From Streptomyces chryseus (GTDB lineage: Bacteria; Actinomycetota; Actinomycetes; Streptomycetales; Streptomycetaceae), in assembly GCF_014650755.1 (NCBI RefSeq), contig NZ_BMVO01000006.1:124001-188000 (forward strand): DNA of 64,000 nucleotides. Direction: 5' to 3'. Below, piece by piece: positions 18,182 to 27,795 of the stretch. Position numbers and translations under genes: made by a program. Every line of letters begins with the position of its first letter. The first letter of the stretch is position 1. The notes below the pieces were generated by a model. That model ran no database searches. It had not been told where the DNA came from and was given only the letters and a program-made list of their open reading frames with translations.

Positions 18182-20533
18182 ATGGGTGACCGGCCTGTCG
18201 CGCCGACCGCGCCCGAGCTCGTCCTCGAAACTGAGGCGGGCTCGACGCTGATCAGTCCGAGCCGGGACTACCACGTCGGGCGCGACCCACTGAGCGACAT
18301 CGTCATCGACGACGCGCGCGTGTCATGGCATCACGCGGTGCTCCGGCCCGAGGCGGACCACTGGACCCTCGAGGACGAGCACAGCACCAACGGCACGTAC
18401 GCCGAAGGCAGACGGATCCACGAATGGGACGTCGGCCCCGGCAGCGTCATCCGCTTCGGCAGCCCGGCGGACGGGCCGCGCGCGGTGCTCGTGGGACACG
18501 GGCTCCCACCTCCGGCGCCCGAACGCCCGTCCTCGGTGTCCATGCCGTCCGCGACGGGCACCTTCCGCCGGCCGACCACCGTACGGCCGCTGCCGGCCCG
18601 CACCGTGCGCATCGGCCGCGCCGCCGACAACGACCTGGTCGTCGACGACCTGATCGTCTCGCGCCGCCACGCCGAGCTGCGGACCCGCCCCGACGGCACG
18701 TACGAGATAGCCGACCTCGGCAGCCACAACGGCACGTTCCTCAACGGCCAGCCCGTCTCCGTCGCCCAGGTCTCCCCCGGTGACATCGTCGGCATCGGGC
18801 ACTCCGCGTTCTGCCTGGTCGGCGACACCCTGCAGGAGTTCGTCGACACCGGTGAGGTCTCGCTCGACGTACAGGACCTGGCGGTGTCGGTCGACAAGGG
18901 CCGCAAGACGCTCCTTGACCACGTCACCTTCCCCGTCGGCGAGAAGTGCCTGCTCGCGGTGGTGGGGCCGAGCGGCGCCGGCAAGTCCACGCTGCTCAAC
19001 GCCCTCACCGGGCTGCGCCCGGCCGACCACGGCACGGTCCTGTACGACGGCCGCGACCTGTACCGGGACTACGCCGAGCTGCGTCAGCGCATCGGTCTCG
19101 TACCGCAGGACGACATCCTGCACTCCCAGCTGACCGTGCGGCGGGCCCTCGGTTACGCCGCCGAACTGCGCTTCCCCGAGGACACCGCGAAGAAGGAGCG
19201 GCAGGCGCGGGTGACCGAGGTCATCCGCGAACTGGGCCTCGAGCAGCGGGCGTCCCAGCCGATCCACAGCCTGTCCGGCGGGCAGCGCAAGCGGGTCAGC
19301 GTGGCCCTGGAGCTGATGACGAAGCCGTCGCTCCTGTTCCTCGACGAGCCGACGTCCGGACTCGACCCGGGCATGGACCGCTCGGTGATGCACATGCTGC
19401 GCGGCCTCGCGGACGACGGCCGTACGGTCATCGTCGTCACGCACAGCGTGCTCAGCCTCGACGTGTGCGACCGGCTGCTGATGCTGGCCCCCGGCGGGAA
19501 GATCGCCTACTACGGGCCGCCGGAGGACGCGCTCGCCTTCTTCGGCTTCGAGCAGTGGCCGGAGGCGTTCGAGGCCTTCGAGAACGACCGCTCGCGCGAC
19601 TGGGCGGGCCAGTACGCCGAGTCCCCGTTCCGCCGGCAGTACGTCACCAACGCCACCGCACAGCCGCATCTGCCGCAGGCCCCCACGACGCCCGCCGTCA
19701 TCGGGCCCCCGGCCCGCGCGCGCAGCCGCGGCGCGCAGCTGCGGACGCTGGTGCGGCGGTACGCGGCCGCGCTGAGCGCGGACCGGACCTTCCTGGCCAT
19801 CATGATCGCGCTGCCGTTCGTCATGGGCGCCATGGCGCGCGCCCTGGCCGGCTCGAAGCTGACACAGGAAACAGCGATGAACGCCCTGCTCATCCTCTGC
19901 GTCGGCGGTGTGCTCACGGGCGCCGCCAACGCGGTGCGGGAGCTGGTCAAGGAACGGACGATCTACCAGCGGGAGCGGGCCGTCGGGCTCTCCAGATCGG
20001 CGTACCTGATGTCGAAGGTCGTGGTCCTGGGCACGATCACGATCCTCCAGGCCGTCGTCCTGACCCTGGTAGCCCTGGTCGGTGTCGACCTCGGGGCGCC
20101 GGGCGGCGAAGGGGTGCTGATGCCGCCCCTGGTGGAGATCACGGTGGCCGTGGCGATGCTGGCGTTCACCGCGATGATGCTGGGACTGCTGGTGTCCGCC
20201 CTGGTGCGCAAGGAGGAGGTCACCATGCCGCTGCTGGTCCTCCTCGCCATCGTCCAGGTGGTGTTCTGCGGCGCGCTGCTGAAGCTGGACGGGGTCGTCG
20301 GGGTCGAACAGCTGGCGTGGCTGATTCCCTCGCGGTGGGCGCTGGGCGCGATGGCCGGGACCATCGGGCTGGGCGACATCGTCCCGGGGGAGCTGACGGC
20401 GGATCCGCTGTTCGGGCATTCCGTGGGCGTCTGGCTGCTCAACATCGGGATGCTGGTGGTGCTGTCAGCCGTGTTCGGGTACATCGTCGCGAAGCTGCTG
20501 CGGCGGCACGAGCCCGCCATCATGCGGAAGTAG
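18182..20533 (+). CDS. FHA-FHA-ABC transporter (Rv1747-like)
   Basis: The 783-aa protein has FHA domain 1 at about 28-90 (YHVGRDPLSDIVIDDARVS, then STNGTYAEGRRI) and FHA domain 2 at about 138-200 (VRIGRAADNDLVVDDLIVSR, RHAEL, then SHNGTFLNGQPV). A Thr-containing linker with RRPTTVRP lies between them. The ATPase follows (Walker A GPSGAGKST, signature LSGGQRKRVSVALEL, Walker B LLFLDEPTSGLD), then an ABC-2 type membrane domain with six helices. It resembles mycobacterial Rv1747, whose FHA domains bind phosphothreonines made by the neighbouring kinase PknF. The operon partners here are a TRVV-repeat protein and a Ser/Thr kinase, so transport is probably phosphorylation-controlled. The substrate is unknown. 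Confidence 0.9.
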   Translation: MGDRPVAPTAPELVLETEAGSTLISPSRDYHVGRDPLSDIVIDDARVSWHHAVLRPEADHWTLEDEHSTNGTYAEGRRIHEWDVGPGSVIRFGSPADGPRAVLVGHGLPPPAPERPSSVSMPSATGTFRRPTTVRPLPARTVRIGRAADNDLVVDDLIVSRRHAELRTRPDGTYEIADLGSHNGTFLNGQPVSVAQVSPGDIVGIGHSAFCLVGDTLQEFVDTGEVSLDVQDLAVSVDKGRKTLLDHVTFPVGEKCLLAVVGPSGAGKSTLLNALTGLRPADHGTVLYDGRDLYRDYAELRQRIGLVPQDDILHSQLTVRRALGYAAELRFPEDTAKKERQARVTEVIRELGLEQRASQPIHSLSGGQRKRVSVALELMTKPSLLFLDEPTSGLDPGMDRSVMHMLRGLADDGRTVIVVTHSVLSLDVCDRLLMLAPGGKIAYYGPPEDALAFFGFEQWPEAFEAFENDRSRDWAGQYAESPFRRQYVTNATAQPHLPQAPTTPAVIGPPARARSRGAQLRTLVRRYAAALSADRTFLAIMIALPFVMGAMARALAGSKLTQETAMNALLILCVGGVLTGAANAVRELVKERTIYQRERAVGLSRSAYLMSKVVVLGTITILQAVVLTLVALVGVDLGAPGGEGVLMPPLVEITVAVAMLAFTAMMLGLLVSALVRKEEVTMPLLVLLAIVQVVFCGALLKLDGVVGVEQLAWLIPSRWALGAMAGTIGLGDIVPGELTADPLFGHSVGVWLLNIGMLVVLSAVFGYIVAKLLRRHEPAIMRK

Positions 20534-20545
20534 GGGCGGGGGGCC

Positions 20546-21643
20546 ATGACGACTCCGGACTTCCGTCCCACGCATGTCGTCCCCCAGGACGGGCTGCCCG
20601 CCTGGGAGGAACCGGACGTGTCGCTGCCCACGGAGCCGCTCGACCCGCTGCTCCCGGTGCGGCTGATCGACCGGCGGGGGGACTGGGGCCAGGTCCTCTG
20701 CGCCAACGGCTGGTCGGCCTGGGTCGACGGCCGCCTGCTGGTGTCCGTACCGGGGGAACCCCCGGCGGCCGGGCAGCCGATGGCCCGTACGGCGGACCCG
20801 CGGCCGATGCTGGCCCGGGTGGAGGAATCCCTGAGCCAGTACCGGCGGGCGGCGGAGGACCTGACGGCGGGCCGCACGGACGGCCAGGGCTTCCACCGGC
20901 GCACGCGCGGCCTGCGGGTGGGGATGGTGGTCGACGGTGAGGCGGTGTGGCTGTACGACGCGGAGCACGAGCGGTGGGTGTACTGCGACGGAACACGCCT
21001 CGCCACCTACGCGACCTCCTCGTCCCCCGCCGCCGAGGAGCCGCCGCCCCGGGAACCGACCCAGGTGACCGCGCGGCCCCCCGCGAGCCCGCCGACGCCC
21101 CCTGAGCCGACCCGGGTCGTCGCCCCGGCCGCCCCGGACGACGAACGCCCGGACGCGTCGGACCCCACCCGGGTGGTCGGCCCGGACGCCGGTCGACCGC
21201 CGGAACCGGCTCCCCCGGCCGACCGGGCCGCCCCACCGGAGCCGACCCGCGTCGCCACCCCGCCGACCGCCACCCCGAGCGCACCGCCCGACGACGAGGA
21301 ACCCACCGCCCCGGCGGAGCCCACCCGCGTCGTGGCCCCGCCCACCACCGCCCCGAGCGCACCGCCCGACGACGAGGAATCCCCCGCACCGGAACCCACC
21401 CGCGTCGTCACGCCCCCGACGGCCACCACCTCCCCGGCCGGGCCGCCCCACGGTGGACAGACCACTCCGCCCGCGCCCACCCGCGTCGTCGGCGGCGTGC
21501 CAGAGGAGCCGGACGATGCCGAGGGCGGCGGCGGTGATGGCGGCGGGAACGATGACAGGGGCCGCGACCGCGAGGCCACCCGGATCGTGCGACCCGGGGA
21601 CCGGACCGCCCCGCGGCCGCCCGCCCGGCCCGGTGACGGATGA
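20546..21643 (+). CDS. Hypothetical protein with eight T-(R/Q)-(V/I) motifs, probable phospho-scaffold
   Basis: The 365-aa protein has a folded N-terminal half (about 1-155), including SH3-like or WW-like strands GDWGQVLCANGWSAWVDGRL and AVWLYDAEHERWVYCDGTRL. The C-terminal half is a Pro/Ala/Asp-rich disordered region carrying eight related motifs: PTQVT, PTRVV (five times), PTRVA and ATRIV. Thr followed at +3 by a branched hydrophobic residue is a favoured FHA ligand once phosphorylated. The gene sits 12 nt after the FHA-ABC gene, and its stop overlaps the kinase ATG (ATGATGG). I infer that it is the kinase substrate that docks on the FHA domains. No known family was recognised. Confidence 0.8.
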   Translation: MTTPDFRPTHVVPQDGLPAWEEPDVSLPTEPLDPLLPVRLIDRRGDWGQVLCANGWSAWVDGRLLVSVPGEPPAAGQPMARTADPRPMLARVEESLSQYRRAAEDLTAGRTDGQGFHRRTRGLRVGMVVDGEAVWLYDAEHERWVYCDGTRLATYATSSSPAAEEPPPREPTQVTARPPASPPTPPEPTRVVAPAAPDDERPDASDPTRVVGPDAGRPPEPAPPADRAAPPEPTRVATPPTATPSAPPDDEEPTAPAEPTRVVAPPTTAPSAPPDDEESPAPEPTRVVTPPTATTSPAGPPHGGQTTPPAPTRVVGGVPEEPDDAEGGGGDGGGNDDRGRDREATRIVRPGDRTAPRPPARPGDG

Positions 21644-22650
21644 TGGCGCGCACGCCGCACGAGAGCGGCCTGGCCGGAAGGCCGTCCGAACTGGTCGGCA
21701 GCCAGATCGCCGGATACCGGGTGGAGAGCGAGATCGGCCGCGGCGGCATGGCTGTCGTCTACCGCGCCAGGGATCTGCGTCTGGACCGTACGGTCGCCCT
21801 GAAGCTGCTGGCACCCGAACTCGCGCGCAACGACACCTTCCGTCGCCGCTTCAGCCACGAGTCGCGGGTGGCCGCCGCGATCGACCATCCGCACATCGTG
21901 CCGGTCTTCGAGGCCGGCGAGACCGAGGGCGTTCTCTACATCGCCATGCGCTTCGTCGCCGGTCAGGACCTGCGTCACCTGCTCGACCGGCAGGGGCCGC
22001 TGCCGATCGCCACCGCCTGCCGGATCGCGGCACAAGTGGCTTCGGCGCTCGACGCCGCCCACGACCACGACCTCGTGCACCGGGACGTGAAGCCCGGCAA
22101 CATCCTGGTGGCGGAGGGCACGGACAGCGACCACCCGGAGCACGTGTACCTCACCGATTTCGGCCTGACGAAGAAGTCGCTGTCGCTGACCGGTTTCACC
22201 ACCGTCGGGCAGTTCGTCGGCACACTCGACTACGTGGCGCCCGAGCAGATCTCGGGGCGCCCGGTGGACGGCAGATGCGACGTGTACAGCCTCGCCTGTG
22301 TCGTACACGAGACGATGGCCGGTACCCCGCCGTTCCAGCGCGACGACGACATGGCCCTGCTGTGGGCCCACCAGTTCGACCCGCCGCCGCCGCTGAGCGC
22401 GCAGCGCCCGGACCTCCCGGCAGGCGTCGACGGCGTACTGGCGAAGGCGCTCGCCAAGAGCCCGGACGACCGGTACGGCTCCTGCCTGCAGTTCGTGGCC
22501 GCGCTGCGCGCCGCGGCGGCCGGCTTCGGCCCGGACGACCACGGAGCGGTCCACGTGGCGCCGCACACCGGCGGATCGTCCTTCACCGCCGAGGCTCCGC
22601 CCGCGCCGCCCCGCTGGGCGCTTCCGGTGTTCCGCGGGCACGTCGGGTAG
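21640..22650 (+). CDS. Ser/Thr protein kinase (PknB-like catalytic domain, soluble)
   Basis: The 336-aa protein has all Hanks motifs: glycine loop IGRGGMAVVYRA, Lys55 in VALKLL, HRDVKPGN with catalytic Asp149, DFG at 173-175, activation loop with TGFTTVGQFVGTLDYVAPEQ, and DVYSLACVVHETMAGTPPF. The kinase domain ends about residue 290, and a short 45-residue tail follows with no membrane helix, PASTA or other sensor. It is translationally coupled to the TRVV-repeat gene. It most likely phosphorylates Thr residues in that protein and in the FHA-ABC transporter. The cytoplasmic location suggests an intracellular input. Confidence 0.92.
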   Translation: MMARTPHESGLAGRPSELVGSQIAGYRVESEIGRGGMAVVYRARDLRLDRTVALKLLAPELARNDTFRRRFSHESRVAAAIDHPHIVPVFEAGETEGVLYIAMRFVAGQDLRHLLDRQGPLPIATACRIAAQVASALDAAHDHDLVHRDVKPGNILVAEGTDSDHPEHVYLTDFGLTKKSLSLTGFTTVGQFVGTLDYVAPEQISGRPVDGRCDVYSLACVVHETMAGTPPFQRDDDMALLWAHQFDPPPPLSAQRPDLPAGVDGVLAKALAKSPDDRYGSCLQFVAALRAAAAGFGPDDHGAVHVAPHTGGSSFTAEAPPAPPRWALPVFRGHVG

Positions 22651-22698
22651 GCGACGGACGCCCGTGCGGCCGTCGGTCGGGCGACGTACGGGCGGCGA

Positions 22699-24033
22699 TC
22701 AGGTGGGCGGCGGGCCGGCGGCCGGTCGGGCGGCTCGCGGCGGGACCTCGCCCCGTCGGCGGACCCGGGAGGCGAGGAGACCGCCGAGGAACCCCGCCAC
22801 CAGCCCCCACAGCACGGCGAAACCGAGCGCCGTCCACAGGCGCGGCCGCAGCGACACCTCTCCCCCGAGGCCGCCGCCGGCGTCGAAGAGATCCCCGAGG
22901 CCGAGCAGCGAGAGCCCCAGGCGCGCGGAGACGCGGGCGACGAGACAGATCATCAGTACGGTGAGGGTGAGGGCGACCGCCATGTGCACGGCGTGCTGCC
23001 AGTGCCGCATCCGCGCGGGTGAACGGACCGCCATGAGGAACGCGGCGGCCGGCACCAGGAGCACGGCGGCGACCAGCAGCCACCACGCCCGCCCGTCGTG
23101 TTCGGTGAGCGTGCCGAGGCTGAGGGTGGAGATGTCCTTCGTACGGAGCACCTCGTCCAGCACCTGCGGCATGGGCAGCCCGAAGGGGCCGTCGACCTTG
23201 CCCTCCCAGGACGCCCCGAGGCCGAGCGTGAGGGCGATCCAGGCGAGGTTCGGCAGTCCGAGGAGGATCACCGCGAACGTCTCCGCCTTGTGGCCGTGCG
23301 TCACGACGACGACGAGCGCGAGGAGGAGCCCCAGGGCGACGTACGCGAGCAGCAGCGCGACCATCGCGAAGGCGGCGGGCCGGACGGGCTCCTGGAAGCG
23401 CACCAGGCGGGCGGGGAGCGGGGCCTTGCGGGACACGAGGAGAGCCACGAACAGGAGGCCCGCCAGCCACAGCAGTCCGAAGAGGATCGTGAGGGCGATG
23501 TCGGCCCGGAAGCCGACCTTGGGCGCGCCGTCCTCCCCTAGCAGATCGTCGAGGAGACCGCCCGTCGGGTCCTCCAGCGGGATCGTGAAGGTGAACCGCG
23601 CCAGGAGCGAGAGGACGACGAGGCCGATCACCCACAGGGCGGCCAGCCGGCCGGCCCGCCCGGCCAGTTCACGGGTGCCCGCGACGGCCCGGTGACGCAG
23701 CGGCCGCAGGAAGAGCGTGGCGGTCACCAGGGCCCCCGCGAGGGTCACCGAGAGGGGCAGCACCGAGAGGTCGGCCCGGGTCTGCGCGAGTTCCCCCGCG
23801 CCGCCGGCGATGCCGACCGAGCCGCCGACGGCCATCACCACAACGGCCGCCACGACGCGAAGGAACGCGCCTTGCGGCAGGTCCGCCGCGCCCGCTGCCC
23901 ACAGGCCGAGTGCGGCCGTGACGACCATGGCCGCCAGGCCGGCGAGCACCGCCACGAGGGCGTCGCGCCAGAGGCGGACGGCGCTGGTGGCGCGGGTGGC
24001 GCGGGTCGGGTCGCTGAACTTTCGCTGGCTCAC
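22699..24033 (-). CDS. Streptophobe-family polytopic membrane protein
   Basis: The 444-aa protein has about 9-10 hydrophobic helices separated by short loops, with long Leu/Val/Ala runs and a basic C-terminus (SRVRRRGEVPPRAARP). This matches the actinobacterial streptophobe family, whose function is unknown. The GTG at 24033 is 6 nt from TAGCGT on the minus strand, indicating a leaderless transcript. It is convergent with the kinase operon and divergent from the DUF6777 gene. Family members often carry a neighbouring Pro/Ser-rich secreted protein, as here. Confidence 0.75.
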   Translation of the reverse strand: MSQRKFSDPTRATRATSAVRLWRDALVAVLAGLAAMVVTAALGLWAAGAADLPQGAFLRVVAAVVVMAVGGSVGIAGGAGELAQTRADLSVLPLSVTLAGALVTATLFLRPLRHRAVAGTRELAGRAGRLAALWVIGLVVLSLLARFTFTIPLEDPTGGLLDDLLGEDGAPKVGFRADIALTILFGLLWLAGLLFVALLVSRKAPLPARLVRFQEPVRPAAFAMVALLLAYVALGLLLALVVVVTHGHKAETFAVILLGLPNLAWIALTLGLGASWEGKVDGPFGLPMPQVLDEVLRTKDISTLSLGTLTEHDGRAWWLLVAAVLLVPAAAFLMAVRSPARMRHWQHAVHMAVALTLTVLMICLVARVSARLGLSLLGLGDLFDAGGGLGGEVSLRPRLWTALGFAVLWGLVAGFLGGLLASRVRRRGEVPPRAARPAAGPPPT

Positions 24034-24039
24034 GTGGTC

Positions 24040-24045
24040 ACGCTA
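24040..24045 (-). promoter_or_regulatory. -10 box of a leaderless promoter for the streptophobe gene
   Basis: Minus-strand TAGCGT is separated by 6 nt from the GTG at 24033. No ribosome site is present. Confidence 0.45.
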
Positions 24046-24187
24046 GGCACGGGAGTCGCGGTCCGCCGCCGGAGAGGGCCGACCGCGTCAGCTTGCGGCC
24101 CGTATGGGTGCGAGGCACACAATAAGCACGCATAGCAGAACTAAGCGTGCACACCGCGACCGATCCCTACGTTGGGGAGTACCGCCC

Positions 24188-25414
24188 GTGAGTGCTGAAC
24201 CGCCGCAGTCGTCCGACCGCCCCACAGGACCACCCTCCGGCCCGCTCTCCGGCCCCACGCAGCCGGGGCAGGGAAGGCCCACGCCGCCGCCCGAGACGCC
24301 GTCCGGCCCGACCGGAGGCGGCGGTACGGGCGGCGGCGGGCGGGGTGGCGGCGGGCCGGGCGGATCCCAAGGCCCCGACCGCCCCTGGTGGCGGAACGTA
24401 CCGAGGATCGCCACCATCGCCACCCTCGTCGTCGCCGCGGTGGTGGTGACCGTCGTGCTCACCCGGCCGGACGGCAAGTCCGCCGCGGGCGGCGAGGTGT
24501 TCCTGGAAGCGGCGGGCTCCTCCGGCCCGGATCCGTACACGGAGTCGACGGCGCAGAAGCCCTCGGAGGCGGCGACGGCGTCGCCGACCACACCGTCGAG
24601 CATGCGGCCGAGCGGGTCGCCGACCGGGTCCAACGTCACCCAGGCGGTGGAGGGCTCGGAACCGGGTCTCTACGGCGGGACCCGGAAGGTCGCGAGCTGC
24701 AACGTGGAGAAGCAGATCTCGGCGCTCACCTCCCAGCAGGACAAGAACAAGGCGTTCGCGGCCGTCCTGGACATCGAGCCCACCGGCGTCCCCGCGTATC
24801 TGCGGTCGCTGACCCCCGTGCAGCTGCGGTTGGACACCCGGGTCACCAACCACGGTTACCGCAACGGTTCCCCCACGCCCTACCAGTCCGTGCTCCAGGC
24901 CGGCACCGCCGTCCTGGTCGACGACCGCGGCGTGCCGCGGGTGCGCTGTGCGTGCGGCAATCCGCTGCGTCCGCCGGTCGCCGTCCAGGGCACGGCGAAG
25001 CGTACGGGCGACCCGTGGCCCGGGTTCCGTTCCTCGGCCGTCGTGACGGTGAAACCGGCTCCCGAGCCGGTCGAGGAGTTCGTCATGTACGACCCGGAGA
25101 GCGACGACTGGTTCAAGCGCGACAAGGGTGACACCGGCGTCGGCGACGAGCAGACCACGCCGCCGCCCAAGAGGACGAAGTCCCCCTCGCCGTCCGCCGA
25201 CGCGACGTCGACGTCGACGTCGCCCTCGTCCGAAGCGCCGTCCCCGCCGTCCCCGGGGTCGGATCCGCCGACGTCGCAGGAGCCGCCGGCCGAGCCGGAG
25301 CCGGACTCGCCCGCCCCCGAGTCGCCGGCGCCGGAATCACCGGCGCCGGAGTCACCGGTGACGCCGCCGGCGCCGGCCCCCGACACCCCCGCCTCGGAGG
25401 GGCCGACCGGGTGA
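24188..25414 (+). CDS. DUF6777-type membrane-anchored protein with Pro/Ser-rich ends
   Basis: The protein is 408 aa from the GTG at 24188 (GGGGAG upstream); codons 5' of it lack coding bias. The order is: a Pro/Gly-rich cytoplasmic stretch (1-72), one membrane helix about 75-98 ([20 protein letters not shown]), then an extracytoplasmic domain (about 105-300) with [19 protein letters not shown] and Cys residues in VASCNVEKQ and [10 protein letters not shown] disordered tail follows, ending in tandem PAPES repeats (DNA 25311-25360). It matches a Streptomyces domain family of unknown role. It is divergent from the streptophobe gene, 154 nt apart. Confidence 0.72.
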   Translation: MSAEPPQSSDRPTGPPSGPLSGPTQPGQGRPTPPPETPSGPTGGGGTGGGGRGGGGPGGSQGPDRPWWRNVPRIATIATLVVAAVVVTVVLTRPDGKSAAGGEVFLEAAGSSGPDPYTESTAQKPSEAATASPTTPSSMRPSGSPTGSNVTQAVEGSEPGLYGGTRKVASCNVEKQISALTSQQDKNKAFAAVLDIEPTGVPAYLRSLTPVQLRLDTRVTNHGYRNGSPTPYQSVLQAGTAVLVDDRGVPRVRCACGNPLRPPVAVQGTAKRTGDPWPGFRSSAVVTVKPAPEPVEEFVMYDPESDDWFKRDKGDTGVGDEQTTPPPKRTKSPSPSADATSTSTSPSSEAPSPPSPGSDPPTSQEPPAEPEPDSPAPESPAPESPAPESPVTPPAPAPDTPASEGPTG

Positions 25415-25529
25415 ATTCGTGGCTCCACCGGCCTCTTGGCGCGCATCCGTGTCACGTGACTGGTTTGCTGCCGGGCAGGGGGCCGGCGGGCCGCCGCAGC
25501 ACACGAATGGCAACCGGAGGAACGTCGTA

Positions 25530-27263
25530 ATGACGACGATGAACACCGCAGGATCGGCCGGACCGGAACCGGAGAGCTACGAGGACGAGCTTCCGGTCCA
25601 CCCCCACCAGCGGGGCAACGTCGTGATCAAGTGGCTGACCACCACCGACCACAAGACGATCGGTTCGCTCTACCTGACCACGTCGTTCATGTTCTTCGTC
25701 ATCGGCGGGGTGATGGCGCTGCTCATGCGCGCCGAACTGGCCCGTCCCGGCATCCAGATCGTGTCGAACGAGCAGTTCAACCAGGCGTTCACGATGCACG
25801 GCACGATCATGCTGCTGATGTTCGCGACGCCGCTGTTCGCCGGATTCGCGAACTGGATCATGCCGCTGCAGATCGGCGCGCCCGACGTGGCGTTCCCCCG
25901 GCTGAACATGTTCGCGTACTGGCTGTACCTCTTCGGCTCGCTCATCGCGGTGGGCGGCCTGCTCACCCCGGACGGCACGCCGGACTTCGGCTGGTTCGCG
26001 TACTCGCCCCTTAACGACGCGGTGCATTCGCCGGGGGTCGGCGCCGACATGTGGATCATGGGCCTGGCCTTCTCCGGTTTCGGCACGATCCTCGGCTCGG
26101 TCAACTTCATCACCACGATCATCTGCATGCGCGCGCCCGGCATGACGATGTTCCGCATGCCGATCTTCACCTGGAACATCCTGCTGACCGGTGTCCTGGT
26201 GCTGCTCGCCTTCCCGGTGCTGGCCGCCGCGCTCCTCGCGCTGGAGGCGGACCGCAAGTTCGGCGCGCACATCTTCGACCCGGCCATCGGCGGATCGATC
26301 CTGTGGCAGCACCTCTTCTGGTTCTTCGGACACCCCGAGGTGTACATCATCGCCCTGCCGTTCTTCGGCATCGTCACCGAGATCATCCCGGTCTTCAGCC
26401 GCAAGCCGATCTTCGGTTACATCGGACTGGTGGGCGCGACGATCGCGATCGCCGGTCTGTCGGCGACCGTGTGGGCGCACCACATGTTCCCCACCGGTGC
26501 GGTGCTGCTGCCGTTCTTCTCGTTCATGACGTTCCTGATCGCGGTGCCGACCGGAGTGAAGTTCTTCAACTGGATCGGCACCATGTGGCGGGGCTCGCTC
26601 AGCTTCGAGACGCCCATGCTGTGGGCGACGGGATTCCTCGTCACGTTCCTGTTCGGGGGTCTGACCGGCATCATCCTGGCGTCTCCGCCGCTGGACTTCC
26701 ACGTGACCGACTCGTACTTCGTGGTGGCGCACTTCCACTACGTCGTGTTCGGCACCGTGGTCTTCGCGATGTTCGCCGGGTTCCACTTCTGGTGGCCGAA
26801 GTTCACGGGCAAGATGCTGGACGAGCGTCTGGGCAAGATGACGTTCTGGACGCTGTTCGTGGGCTTCCACGGCACGTTCCTGGTGCAGCACTGGCTGGGC
26901 GCCGAGGGCATGCCGCGCCGGTACGCCGACTACCTGGCCGCCGACGGGTTCACCGCGCTGAACACCATCTCGTCCATCAGTTCCTTCCTGCTCGGCATGT
27001 CGCTGCTGCCGTTCCTCTACAACGTCTGGAAGACCGCCAAGTACGGCGAGCCGGTCGCGGTCGACGACCCCTGGGGCTACGGCCGTTCGCTGGAGTGGGC
27101 GACCTCCTGCCCGCCGCCCCGGCACAACTTCGTCACGCTCCCCCGCATCCGCTCCGAGTCCCCGGCGTTCGACCTGCACCACCCCCTGATCGCGGCCCTC
27201 GACCAGGCGCACAACCGCCCCGACGCCTCGGTGACGGTGGCGCCCGGCGACAAGCAGGAGTGA
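25530..27263 (+). CDS. ctaD: Cytochrome c oxidase subunit I (aa3-type), orphan copy
   Basis: The 577-aa protein has 12 membrane helices. Ligands are present: low-spin heme His in [10 protein letters not shown] and in FHYVVFGTV, CuB/heme a3 His in FGHPEVYII (with the Tyr of the His-Tyr crosslink), WAHHMF, and VAHFHYV. The start ATG at 25530 follows GGAGG by 9 nt. Subunits II and III and the bc1 genes are absent here, so this is a second, stand-alone copy that must assemble with subunits encoded elsewhere. A co-directional small membrane protein gene follows 42 nt later. Confidence 0.93.
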   Translation: MTTMNTAGSAGPEPESYEDELPVHPHQRGNVVIKWLTTTDHKTIGSLYLTTSFMFFVIGGVMALLMRAELARPGIQIVSNEQFNQAFTMHGTIMLLMFATPLFAGFANWIMPLQIGAPDVAFPRLNMFAYWLYLFGSLIAVGGLLTPDGTPDFGWFAYSPLNDAVHSPGVGADMWIMGLAFSGFGTILGSVNFITTIICMRAPGMTMFRMPIFTWNILLTGVLVLLAFPVLAAALLALEADRKFGAHIFDPAIGGSILWQHLFWFFGHPEVYIIALPFFGIVTEIIPVFSRKPIFGYIGLVGATIAIAGLSATVWAHHMFPTGAVLLPFFSFMTFLIAVPTGVKFFNWIGTMWRGSLSFETPMLWATGFLVTFLFGGLTGIILASPPLDFHVTDSYFVVAHFHYVVFGTVVFAMFAGFHFWWPKFTGKMLDERLGKMTFWTLFVGFHGTFLVQHWLGAEGMPRRYADYLAADGFTALNTISSISSFLLGMSLLPFLYNVWKTAKYGEPVAVDDPWGYGRSLEWATSCPPPRHNFVTLPRIRSESPAFDLHHPLIAALDQAHNRPDASVTVAPGDKQE

Positions 27264-27305
27264 GTACGCGACCACGGAGGGAAGCGCCCGCGGAAGGAAG
27301 GAGAC

Positions 27306-27653
27306 GTGAGCGTGGAGCCTGAGCAGGAGAGCGCCCAGGGGCTGGCCCAGCTGGAGGGGTACCTCCTGTGGAGCGCCGAGGTGGCGGAGGCCCGTCACCA
27401 GGCCGGCCGTTTCGCCGAGCAGTTGCCGTGGCTGACCACCGCGCAGCGCGAGGACGTGGAGCGCGCCTACACGGCCGACCGGCTGGCCGTCTCCAAGGCC
27501 TTCCTGGTGCGTGTGGCGGCGCGGTCCACCGCGCTGCGCGCCGAGTACACCGAGCGCTACCGCCGGCTGAGGGCGCGCTGTGTCGCGACGGCCGCCGTGT
27601 GCGCGGGCCTGGCCGGCGGGACGTGCGCGGTGTTCACCTTGCTCGTGCGGTGA
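27306..27653 (+). CDS. Small helical protein with C-terminal membrane anchor, downstream of ctaD
   Basis: The 115-aa protein has a GTG at 27306 with GGAAGGAGA upstream. Residues 1-88 are amphipathic helices rich in Ala/Glu/Arg (LEGYLLWSAEVAEARHQAGR, then PWLTTAQREDVERAYTADRL). Residues 91-114 form one membrane helix (ATAAVCAGLAGGTCAVFTLL). The position behind the orphan ctaD suggests an accessory or regulatory subunit of that oxidase, but no catalytic or metal-binding motif is visible. No family was recognised with confidence. Confidence 0.75.
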   Translation: MSVEPEQESAQGLAQLEGYLLWSAEVAEARHQAGRFAEQLPWLTTAQREDVERAYTADRLAVSKAFLVRVAARSTALRAEYTERYRRLRARCVATAAVCAGLAGGTCAVFTLLVR

Positions 27654-27677
27654 CGCCCTGCCGCGCCGCACAGGGCG
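27654..27677 (+). terminator. Hairpin after the ctaD transcription unit
   Basis: The 7-bp stem CGCCCTG (27654-27660) / CAGGGCG (27671-27677) has a 10-nt loop and directly abuts the stop codon. It is weak but well placed. Confidence 0.4.
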
Positions 27678-27795
27678 GGCCGCCCGGCGGTGCGGCGGTC
27701 CGCCGCCTTGTTTCACCCGGGCTGTTGTGGGGACCCGCAGGACGTCCGCCTGGTTCGCACGCACAGTCAGCCCGAGCAAGGTCACGGAGTGCCTC

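Noticed and set aside
25311..25360. Short tandem repeats at the end of the DUF6777 gene as a mobile or regulatory repeat
   Set aside because: They encode in-frame PAPES repeats of a disordered tail and are explained by the protein sequence.
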